Part shown: positions 1 through 5,673 of the stretch, piece by piece
How positions within the stretch are numbered: position 1 is the first letter of the stretch
Layout: the number at the start of each line of letters is the position of its first letter
Source: Oscillospiraceae bacterium
GTDB taxonomy: Bacteria > Bacillota_A > Clostridia > Oscillospirales > Ruminococcaceae
Assembly: GCA_017440445.1 (NCBI GenBank)
Contig: JAFSHE010000046.1
Coordinates: 1 to 10,285, forward strand
Length of the DNA stretch: 10,285 nucleotides
Reading direction: 5' to 3'
The notes under the pieces: generated by a model
Seen by the model: the letters and a program-made list of their open reading frames with translations, nothing else
The model's database searches: none
What the model was told of the DNA's origin: nothing
Position numbers and translations under genes: made by a program

Positions 1-900
1 ATGCCTTGTTTCGTGGGGCTTGTGCTTTAATCCGAGGTAATCCATAATATTCATAAAGCGTTCACGATACTTGTTGTAGGTCATTTCAATGCCGTTGCTG
101 CTGTTAATGTCCTCAAAAAGCTTTGTAGCACTTTTTTCGTACCTTTTTATAATAAGCGGCAGTATTTTGCTGTGAATAGGCACATATCTGTTTCTGCCAG
201 CCTCGGTCTTTAAGCCGCCGAACATCGTTTTCGCCTCTAAATCAATATCTGATTTCTTCAGCGTAGCTAGCTCCTATGGTCGCCAGCCCGAATATATCCC
301 GATTAGCACCATATCCACAAAAGCAAAGTCGAGATTGTTCCATAAAAGCTGCATTTCCTCGTCCGTAAAAGGCACTTTCGGCTTTGACGGAGTTTTCTTT
401 TTCACAGGCTTACATAGTGTAGCATAGTCTTTATCCACAATTTCGTGCCGCAGAGCGTATTTATACATCAGATTATACAGCGATTTCATACGCTTTTTTG
501 TATCATCGCCCACTTTGGCAGCTTTGATAGTCTGTTCAAGATGTTCGGCTCGTAAGTCACGCATACGGTAATCCCACAAAGGCTCGCTGTGCTTGAAAGC
601 GGAAATCCACGTTCTTCTCGCAGACGGTACGATTTCCTCGAAATGCTCCACAGACCACTTTTCATATACTTCTTTGAAAGTAGTGGTATGTGTAGATATA
701 TCATAGGGGTCTTTATTGTAGTCGCTCAACGCCTGTATAGCCTCTTGTCTGGTGGCGTAGTAGCCGATAGTAATGTAAATCTGCCTTGTCTGCCCCGTCT
801 GTTCGTCTATCTCCCAGCCTTTTGTTTTGCGTACACGCCAAGGCTTGCGGCGTTTTCCCGACAGCTTATGTACCGAGCCGAAACCGTTTGGTTGTCTTAT
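1..900 (-). pseudogene. Tyrosine-recombinase integrase, interrupted by an in-frame TAG and lacking a normal start; runs off the left edge
   Basis: A phage-type tyrosine integrase of an integrative or mobilizable element, which would cut and join attachment sites. The frame contains an N-terminal DNA-binding start (RQPNGFGSVHKLSGKRRKPW), a SAM-like core-binding domain, then the catalytic domain with the first catalytic Arg in SGWRP (about residue 207). The next codon, at 274-276, is TAG. After it the same frame continues without a break to base 1 with clear integrase sequence (ELATLKKSDID, then HETRH, the HxxR box, at about residues 296-300). The C-terminal catalytic Tyr lies outside the window. 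Related integrases commonly read GWRPQEL here, so CAG to TAG is the simplest change. The stopped product has only one of the catalytic residues and should be inactive. The start is also abnormal: the ribosome binding site at 907-915 is 7 nt from ATA (898-900) and there is no in-frame ATG upstream. A TTG at 919-921 is possible but lies before the ribosome binding site. The gene follows the relaxase stop by 37 nt. Confidence 0.85.
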
Positions 901-906
901 AAAAAT

Positions 907-915
907 CCCTCCTCT
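907..915 (-). promoter_or_regulatory. Strong ribosome binding site that fixes the expected integrase start at an ATA codon
   Basis: On the minus strand AGAGGAGGG is followed after six bases by ATA AGA CAA CCA AAC, exactly where an ATG would give the family's usual beginning (M-R-Q-P-N-G). This argues that the TTG at 919-921, which precedes the site and has no Shine-Dalgarno sequence of its own, is not the real start. ATA is a very poor initiator, so this is probably ATG mutated to ATA. Confidence 0.6.
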
Positions 916-937
916 ACACAAATCAGAAAAGAAAATC

Positions 938-2251
938 TCAGCGCCTTACCCCTCTCCTCACAGGCTGCAAGAACTCCTGCAGCTTTTGGGTAAGCTTCAA
1001 GCTCTCGATAAACTCCATAACCTTCTGGAATTTAGCTTTTAGGTTGTCACGTTCACGCTCGGCATTACGCAGAGCAGCTTTAAGCGGATACAGGGAGCGT
1101 ACCTCTTGCGTGAGAGCGTCATTCTTTTCGGCAGATTTCCTGTTTTCTTCTTTCAGTTTTGTAATCTCGGCGTTCAGCTCGCTTTCCTTTTTCTCGGAGG
1201 CGAGCTGTTTCTTTGCAAGGTCGGTCAGAGTTCCGTAATCCTCCCTCGACATCGTTATCTTGCCGCCGAGAACAGTCTTTCCCGTTTCTATTTCATCAAT
1301 CCTCTTGATTTTCGTTACTTTTGTCGCACTTGCTGTAAGCTCGGCAGTTGTTTCGGTGAGAGCAGTTGTTTTCTCTGCAATCTGCTCGTCCAGATGTTCT
1401 ATTGCGGCGGTTTTTTCTTGATACTGCTCGTCAAGGCTATCGATAATTTCCTCTACTTGTGTTCGTAGCTCTTCACGATGATGTAACAGCCTGTCAGCAT
1501 ATTGTGCTTGTTCTTCCAGTCGTGCGACCTGCTGTTTCATTTCCTCGGCTTGTCCTTTCGCCTCGGCGTACTCTTTGTATTGCTCTACGGTCAGACTGCC
1601 ACGGGATTTCTGCGGTTCGGATATTTCAATGCCGTGCCTGTTGCAGATTTCGGTTAAAATCTTCACCTCTGCGGCTCTCCAACGGCTTATAGCGTTTTCG
1701 CCCTCGCCGTGTCCCATTTCCTTTAAAGCCTGTGCAAGTCCGTTCTGTGTGTCCACACCACGCTTGTAATGTCCGATGGGAATATAGTCGATGTGCAGGT
1801 GCGGAGTTGCCTCGTCATTATGCAGAACGGCATTGAATACATAGAAATTCGGGTTGCGTTTTATAAAGCCCTCGATATATTCGGTAAGGCACTCGGCGGC
1901 GATTTCAGCATCGGGTGAGCCTGTGCCTGTATCGTCCTTGCAGCCTATCTGAACAATATCCTCATAAAAGCTCTTTCTTTTGTCAGCCGCAACAATCACA
2001 TTGTTGCAGGGTGCGTGTGAAAACGCATAACGGAAATATCCGTCTTTAATTCTGCGGTCGGCTCTTTTCTGCTTTGCGTTATATCGTTCGACCGCCTTCG
2101 CAAAGCAATTTTCATAAGCCTGCTCGATAGGCATTTTTACAAAGGTGATATTATTACAGCTTTTGGAGCTGTCCACATTCTTCGGTCTGAATGTTCTGTT
2201 GTTGTGGGAGAGGCACCCTTTACCTTGACAGAATGAAACAGTCTTTGCCAT
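938..2251 (-). CDS. MobV-type relaxase (Mob/Pre plasmid recombination enzyme family)
   Basis: A 437-residue conjugative relaxase expected to nick one strand at oriT and lead it into a recipient, using the transfer channel of a co-resident conjugative element. The N-terminal half carries family signatures: SHNNRT (15-20) and CNNIT (32-36) in the motif I region, and HNDEATPHLH (144-153), the metal-binding His motif III of MobV enzymes. From about 222 to 316, and again from about 360 to 415, the protein is rich in Glu, Lys, Gln and Leu in heptad-like patterns, giving the long coiled-coil tail usual in this family. The ATG at 2249-2251 has AAGGAG 7 nt upstream. The frame is intact. It follows a 25-codon ORF and a 24-bp palindrome, and precedes the broken integrase, the usual gene pair of a small mobilizable island. 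No coupling protein or type IV secretion genes are visible, so it would be mobilizable rather than self-transmissible. Confidence 0.9.
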   Translation of the reverse strand: MAKTVSFCQGKGCLSHNNRTFRPKNVDSSKSCNNITFVKMPIEQAYENCFAKAVERYNAKQKRADRRIKDGYFRYAFSHAPCNNVIVAADKRKSFYEDIVQIGCKDDTGTGSPDAEIAAECLTEYIEGFIKRNPNFYVFNAVLHNDEATPHLHIDYIPIGHYKRGVDTQNGLAQALKEMGHGEGENAISRWRAAEVKILTEICNRHGIEISEPQKSRGSLTVEQYKEYAEAKGQAEEMKQQVARLEEQAQYADRLLHHREELRTQVEEIIDSLDEQYQEKTAAIEHLDEQIAEKTTALTETTAELTASATKVTKIKRIDEIETGKTVLGGKITMSREDYGTLTDLAKKQLASEKKESELNAEITKLKEENRKSAEKNDALTQEVRSLYPLKAALRNAERERDNLKAKFQKVMEFIESLKLTQKLQEFLQPVRRGVRR

Positions 2252-2286
2252 TTTCGTTCTCCTTTCTTTTTCGCCGCAGCAGTTTT

Positions 2287-2310
2287 TTATCTATGACTTG
2301 TCATAGATAA
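2287..2310. repeat. 24-bp palindrome upstream of the relaxase, candidate oriT hairpin
   Basis: Two exact 11-bp arms, TTATCTATGAC and GTCATAGATAA, are separated only by TT. The palindrome begins 36 bp upstream of the relaxase ATG and contains the stop codon of the small ORF. MobV relaxases typically act on an inverted-repeat oriT just upstream of their own gene, so position and symmetry fit, but no nick site can be recognised by eye. A regulator-binding site is an alternative. It is not a good intrinsic terminator, because the arms are AT-rich and the following A/T tract is short on either strand. Confidence 0.5.
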
Positions 2311-2368
2311 CCCCATAGCATGCCCAATCCTCGGCGGTGACGGATGCGATGGTGGTTTGTTCGCTCAT
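2291..2368 (-). CDS. Small 25-residue ORF of unknown function between the LRR protein and the relaxase
   Basis: The ORF starts at ATG 2366-2368 with AAAAGGAG 6 nt upstream, a convincing ribosome binding site, and ends at TAG (2291-2293) inside the palindrome. The product begins MSEQTTIASVTAEDWA and matches nothing I recognise. It starts 18 nt after the LRR gene stop, suggesting one transcript. It is in frame with the relaxase: replacing the TAG would open the frame straight through to the relaxase ATG over 13 codons. The relaxase has its own ribosome binding site, so this is probably chance. It may be a leader peptide, a true microprotein, or the remnant of a longer gene. Confidence 0.5.
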   Translation of the reverse strand: MSEQTTIASVTAEDWACYGVIYDKS

Positions 2369-2386
2369 ATTAAATTCTCCTTTTTA

Positions 2387-4150
2387 TTAATATCCCATGC
2401 AGTGGAAATAGGGCGAGAAGTCTATTCCGCAGCTCTCGTAAAAGAGCGAGGAAAAGCCCTGCGGAGACATCAGATCTTTCCAGTAACTCCAGTATTCATC
2501 TTCCGTGAACTCATTCGGTCTGGAGGAACTGCACTGTTCTCGGTCAAGTTCATCATACTCTCTTGCAATATTTATCTTGCCATAAGCGGCGTATTTTACG
2601 TTGTAATTCACCTTATGGATGTTGTTTATATAGCTTTTCCATTCGTCCCTTTCGGTGGTCATCACATAAAAATGCTCCAGATTGCTGAATTTGCCCAATC
2701 CTGATGGTTCTTTGAAACGATAGGTCGTATCTACCAGTGTAAGAAATTCCAACTCGGGATAACTCTCCGCAAGTCGCGAAACATTAGACATATCTTCTAT
2801 CCTTACGATAAGTCCCTTGAGATCACCAGGCAAAAGCGTGAGATCGAGATCATCAAGATAAACACGCGGCAGGATAACCGTATCAAAATTAAGGTCAGTC
2901 ATCCTTGACATATCGGGACATTCCTTCATCTTGTGCCAATCGAGATAGATGTTCTGCAATGCAGTGTTGTTCGACAGATCGATGGAGGTGAAGCTGTTAT
3001 TATCTGCTTTCAGTGTTGTCAGTGAAGTAAGTGCGCTTATATCCAGCGATTCCATGCTGTTATTTGATACATCCAGTGATTTCAATCCGCTGAGCGAATT
3101 CGGCAAGACAAGGGAGCTGAAATTGCAGTTTTCCAGCGTCAGCTCCTCAAGCATCGGGAGGTGTTCCAATACATTAAGTATTTCTTCAGGAGATGTGGCA
3201 TCACTGATAGACAAGCTTTTAAGATTCTTCAATTCTTTCAGAAAAGACAGGTCACTGTTGCCTATGTCGGAAAGCGACAGAGTGTTAAGTGACTGCATTT
3301 GTGCATAGCTGTCAGCGTCATGTTCTGTAATGACACCATAACGACCGTATTCCGTTGTGTTGATCTTATTTATAAATTCATACTCTACACAATTGCCTCG
3401 ATCCTCTATAAATGTCACATAATTCTCAAACCCTTTAAGATTAACACTATCGAGAAAATCGTACAGATCCTGTGAGGCTTGTACTTGAACAAGCAGCCAA
3501 TCGACATCGGATTTGTTGTTGAGGGTGCGTATCGATTGATCCATAAACCAACGCAACACAATATGTTCATCCACAGTGTCTGCAATCGTAATAGTATTGA
3601 TCTTGCGACTATTATCCATGACATTATACGAGCCGTCCTTAACGTATGTATAGCCGACCTTATACGGCGACATGGCAATAATATTATTCATCTCCACATA
3701 GTCAATGCTGCCTGAGTTCATCACGATGTTCAACACGACAGGGAATATCAGAAAATAGCATACCAACAGCACTGATACAGCTACTACTGCAACAGTAGCT
3801 TTCGAGAAAGTTTTCCTGTTGTCTCTCTTTTTGCTCTGAGGGTGAAGGTTCAGCCATGCTTCATGGAGAGCGTCAAACTCTTTCCTGCGCTGTTTGTCAG
3901 CATATTTGTATGCCTGCCCGAAGCTCTCACTGGTGTAGAAATCCCCCTCCTGGCTGATAATATCATTCAGCTTTTTCTGCTTGAATTCCACAAGGCACAG
4001 ACCAATGTGTGCGTCAATATTTCGGCTGTCCTGTCTGAGCATATTCTCAAAAAGCGCTTTCGCCGTTTCCCAATCTTCTTGTTGAAGTGCTTGAGTGCCG
4101 TTTTCGAGCGTTACGTCAACAGGCGCTTCCGATATGTTTGTTTCATTCAT
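2387..4150 (-). CDS. TPR-like / single transmembrane / leucine-rich-repeat membrane protein
   Basis: A 587-residue protein of unknown function. The start is ATG 4148-4150, with GGAGG 8 nt upstream; a longer frame beginning at 4177 would place the start inside or before this site. Residues about 12-60 form paired helices like a TPR (TLENGTQALQQEDWETAKALFE). A basic stretch, KKRDNRK (107-113), is followed by one hydrophobic helix at about 117-143. With no signal peptide this predicts a cytoplasmic N-terminus and an outside C-terminus. About 287-480 holds leucine-rich repeats with motifs such as LKSLSIS, LEELTLENC, LKSLDVSNNSMESLDIS and LTTLKADNNS. The last 100 residues are acidic and aromatic and not recognised. 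It reads away from the invertible segment, whose inner promoter would drive it after inversion, and toward the small ORF and relaxase. A surface-exposed binding or sensing role is inferred only from the architecture. No key residue suggests enzyme activity. Confidence 0.8.
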   Translation of the reverse strand: MNETNISEAPVDVTLENGTQALQQEDWETAKALFENMLRQDSRNIDAHIGLCLVEFKQKKLNDIISQEGDFYTSESFGQAYKYADKQRRKEFDALHEAWLNLHPQSKKRDNRKTFSKATVAVVAVSVLLVCYFLIFPVVLNIVMNSGSIDYVEMNNIIAMSPYKVGYTYVKDGSYNVMDNSRKINTITIADTVDEHIVLRWFMDQSIRTLNNKSDVDWLLVQVQASQDLYDFLDSVNLKGFENYVTFIEDRGNCVEYEFINKINTTEYGRYGVITEHDADSYAQMQSLNTLSLSDIGNSDLSFLKELKNLKSLSISDATSPEEILNVLEHLPMLEELTLENCNFSSLVLPNSLSGLKSLDVSNNSMESLDISALTSLTTLKADNNSFTSIDLSNNTALQNIYLDWHKMKECPDMSRMTDLNFDTVILPRVYLDDLDLTLLPGDLKGLIVRIEDMSNVSRLAESYPELEFLTLVDTTYRFKEPSGLGKFSNLEHFYVMTTERDEWKSYINNIHKVNYNVKYAAYGKINIAREYDELDREQCSSSRPNEFTEDEYWSYWKDLMSPQGFSSLFYESCGIDFSPYFHCMGY

Positions 4151-4250
4151 CAATATTACCTCCATAAGAATTAACAACCAAACGCTCCTGCATGATATGT
4201 CCGCTTTTCCGTAATAATATATTATATTCTATATTAAGAACAGCATAGGT

Positions 4251-4278
4251 TTCATAAATCATGACAATTTGCGAAAGA
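4251..4278. repeat. Left 28-bp inverted repeat of the switch (IRL)
   Basis: This is the exact reverse complement of 5592-5619. Read on the minus strand it has arms TTCGCAAAT and ATTTATGAA (7 of 9 positions complementary) around the 7-bp spacer TGTCATG, the usual core-site form for tyrosine recombinases. It lies 31 bp beyond the recombinase stop codon and 100 bp upstream of the TPR/LRR start codon. Confidence 0.85.
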
Positions 4279-4309
4279 TGCCATTTATAGTGTATAATAA
4301 CACACGTTA

Positions 4310-5428
4310 TTATTTTTCTGACGGAAATTCTGACGGTTTATCGAAGTCTTTTATAAGCTGCATACATTGTCTTTTCCTTTCCAGAGACGAATGAATGTAG
4401 CATCTCATTGTTATCTGTGCGGAAGAATGTCCAAGTATTTCAGACAGCGTTTTGATGTCAAAACCAAGCGTCATACAATAGGTAGCAAATGTGTGCCTGA
4501 GAATATGAAAGTTTACCGGTGGCAGACCGGATCTTTTCAATATACTTTTAAAGCGGTACTGCATCGTTCGCGGCTCTATGCACTTACTACTACCCGACAG
4601 GACGAAATGCTCCTTATCACCTTCAAATGAACGAAGTAGCGGCACCAACGTTTCGGGCAGAGGTATCAGCCGCCGTGATGAGCTGCTTTTCGGCGGCTGG
4701 AATATAAGTTTCGTTCCCTTGCCGTCATTTTCGCTGATACGCTGTACAGTGCGGTTTATGCTCAACACATTGCTGTCAAGATCAATATCCGACCATTTCA
4801 GCGCACAAAGCTCGCCTATTCGTATTCCTGTATATAAACATATCAGCACACCCAGCTTCGTAAGGTCGGTATTATCCAAAACGGCGCACAGCAGTATACT
4901 AACATCCGACTTCGACAGTGTTGTTTTGGATTCCACCTGTTGACTTTTCGGATATGCAATATCAGCGATGATATTGATATAACCGTACTTTTTATGGGCA
5001 TATTCCGCAACACTTTTTATGATTGAAAGTATATCAGAAACATACTTGGCAGAAAGTACGGTATCGTTCAACAGATGGTCAATGAACTCCTTCAGCACCT
5101 CCTCTGTAAGCTGTTCATATTTTAATACACCCAGATACGGGAATATGTATTTTTCAAGCTTCATTCTGTAATTTGCCAAAGTTGACTCCTTCAGAACGCA
5201 TGTTTTATTATTGAGCCATTCTTCACATAATCTCATTACTGTAAAGCGGCATTTCGGGTCTGTGATATCATCGGGTCTGATCTGTTTTAGCTTCTCTTTG
5301 ACTTCGGTGTAAGTTCTTCCATACACCGAAATATATCTCATCTTACCGTTTGCAGTACGTTGGGTTTTGTGCCGACCCTCCCATCGTCCGTCTTTTCTTT
5401 TGTATATATTTTCTCCTCGTCTTGACAT
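4310..5428 (-). CDS. Tyrosine site-specific recombinase, probable DNA invertase of the flanking repeats
   Basis: A 372-residue phage-integrase-family recombinase, complete. The start is ATG 5426-5428, with GGAGG 5 nt upstream; an earlier ATG at 5447-5449 precedes that site and has none of its own. The N-terminus (MSRRGENIYKRKDGRWEGRH) is the AP2-like arm-binding domain type, followed by a SAM-like core-binding domain at about 60-160. The catalytic set is visible: Arg in TGIRIGEL, Lys in PPKSSSS, HILRH (the HxxR box), LGHSS, and the nucleophile Tyr in MRCYIHSS. All needed residues are present, unlike the integrase at the left edge. The gene lies wholly inside the 28-bp inverted repeats, so inversion would turn the gene itself around. 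In this orientation it reads toward the TPR/LRR gene with no terminator between them. Excision of an element as its natural reaction is less likely, because the flanking repeats are inverted rather than direct. Confidence 0.9.
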   Translation of the reverse strand: MSRRGENIYKRKDGRWEGRHKTQRTANGKMRYISVYGRTYTEVKEKLKQIRPDDITDPKCRFTVMRLCEEWLNNKTCVLKESTLANYRMKLEKYIFPYLGVLKYEQLTEEVLKEFIDHLLNDTVLSAKYVSDILSIIKSVAEYAHKKYGYINIIADIAYPKSQQVESKTTLSKSDVSILLCAVLDNTDLTKLGVLICLYTGIRIGELCALKWSDIDLDSNVLSINRTVQRISENDGKGTKLIFQPPKSSSSRRLIPLPETLVPLLRSFEGDKEHFVLSGSSKCIEPRTMQYRFKSILKRSGLPPVNFHILRHTFATYCMTLGFDIKTLSEILGHSSAQITMRCYIHSSLERKRQCMQLIKDFDKPSEFPSEK

Positions 5429-5463
5429 ATTCTCCTCCTGCATGACCATGTTTCTGACGGCTG

Positions 5464-5475
5464 AAATATTATAGT
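5464..5475 (-). promoter_or_regulatory. Recombinase-proximal copy of a 12-bp direct repeat holding a TATAAT box
   Basis: On the minus strand this reads ACTATAATATTT and recurs at 5502-5513. The TATAAT would put transcription start near 5461, about 33 nt before the recombinase ATG. No good -35 box lies 16-18 bp upstream, so if it is a promoter it is weak or activator-dependent. The paired copies could instead be arm-type binding sites for the recombinase. Confidence 0.4.
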
Positions 5476-5501
5476 TGTCCTTTTTTTTCGAAACATATCC
5501 T

Positions 5502-5513
5502 AAATATTATAGT
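5502..5513 (-). promoter_or_regulatory. Distal copy of the 12-bp direct repeat with TATAAT
   Basis: This is identical to 5464-5475 and 38 bp from it. It also carries a minus-strand TATAAT without a recognisable -35 box. The shared sequence and the A/T tracts between the copies suggest either a duplicated promoter for the recombinase or tandem protein-binding sites. Confidence 0.35.
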
Positions 5514-5539
5514 GTTTTTTGCAAAAACAACCGCATATC

Positions 5540-5568
5540 TTGACTTTATCCTGAAAAAGATGTATAAT
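5540..5568 (+). promoter_or_regulatory. Near-consensus sigma-A promoter inside the invertible segment, pointing outward through IRR
   Basis: TTGACT (5540-5545), a 17-bp spacer and TATAAT (5563-5568) differ from consensus at one base. Transcription should begin near 5575, pass through the right repeat and stop at the terminator at 5621-5659, making an RNA of about 85 nt with no gene. It diverges from the recombinase gene. In the inverted state the same promoter would start at about 4295 on the minus strand and read into the TPR/LRR gene, about 145 nt from its ATG. That geometry is the main reason to see this as a promoter switch. Confidence 0.8.
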
Positions 5569-5591
5569 ATTGCATGTTAAATTGTAAACAT

Positions 5592-5619
5592 TCTTTCGCA
5601 AATTGTCATGATTTATGAA
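5592..5619. repeat. Right 28-bp inverted repeat of the switch (IRR)
   Basis: This is the exact inverted partner of 4251-4278. The arms are TTCGCAAAT (5595-5603) and ATTTATGAA (5611-5619) around spacer TGTCATG (5604-5610). The asymmetric spacer gives each site a direction, and the two sites point toward each other, the arrangement that yields inversion. Matching stops abruptly at both ends. Confidence 0.85.
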
Positions 5620-5620
5620 G

Positions 5621-5659
5621 AATAGCAAGTCATAAAGACTTGCTATTTTCCGTTTTTTT
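5621..5659 (+). terminator. Intrinsic terminator abutting the outside of IRR
   Basis: The stem AATAGCAAGTC (5621-5631) and GACTTGCTATT (5637-5647) is a perfect 11-bp pairing with the 5-nt loop ATAAA. It is followed by TTCCG and seven T residues (5653-5659). It lies outside the invertible segment and so stays in place in both orientations. In the present state it ends the outward promoter's transcript; in the flipped state it would end the recombinase transcript. Either way it shields the secreted-protein gene to the right. Confidence 0.8.
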
Positions 5660-5673
5660 GGGATATATCCCAA
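5658..5673. repeat. 16-bp perfect palindrome next to the terminator
   Basis: TTGGGATATATCCCAA is fully self-complementary and overlaps the end of the terminator's T tract. Its size and symmetry suit a dimeric DNA-binding protein, but no promoter elements surround it closely, so a role as an operator is only a possibility. Confidence 0.35.

Larger units (their letters stand above)
4251..5619. other. Predicted invertible DNA segment carrying its own tyrosine recombinase and an outward promoter
   Basis: The 1369-bp segment is bounded by exact 28-bp inverted repeats (4251-4278 and 5592-5619). It contains one intact tyrosine recombinase gene, its leader, and a near-consensus outward promoter next to the right repeat. 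Recombination between inversely oriented sites inverts the DNA between them, so this has the layout of a phase-variation cassette. Hin of Salmonella, a serine enzyme lying within its own invertible segment, is a functional analogue, and RecV-type tyrosine invertases of clostridia are closer in enzyme class. After inversion the promoter -10 box would map to 4302-4307 on the minus strand, upstream of the TPR/LRR gene, and the recombinase would occupy about 4442-5560 on the plus strand. Inversion itself is inferred, since only one orientation is present here. Confidence 0.75.

Noticed and set aside
919..921. TTG as the start codon of the left-edge integrase
   Set aside because: It lies upstream of the clear ribosome binding site at 907-915 and has no Shine-Dalgarno sequence of its own; family members begin near the ATA at 898-900.
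3842..4174. 110-codon plus-strand frame opposite the TPR/LRR gene
   Set aside because: It is an antisense shadow of a well-supported gene with no initiation signals.
4151..4177. Upstream ATG extending the TPR/LRR protein by nine residues
   Set aside because: The intervening sequence contains the GGAGG ribosome binding site for the ATG at 4148-4150, so the shorter start is preferred.
4143..4193. 16-codon minus-strand frame overlapping the LRR gene start (MQERLVVNSYGG...)
   Set aside because: No good ribosome binding site precedes it and it reads through the LRR Shine-Dalgarno sequence; most likely chance, although it shares an 11-bp sequence (CTCCTGCATGA on the plus strand) with the recombinase start region.
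4269..4298. Plus-strand promoter TTGCGA, 18 bp, TATAAT at the left end of the segment
   Set aside because: The -35 match is only 4 of 6 and it would transcribe antisense into the recombinase; AT-rich sequence gives such hits often.
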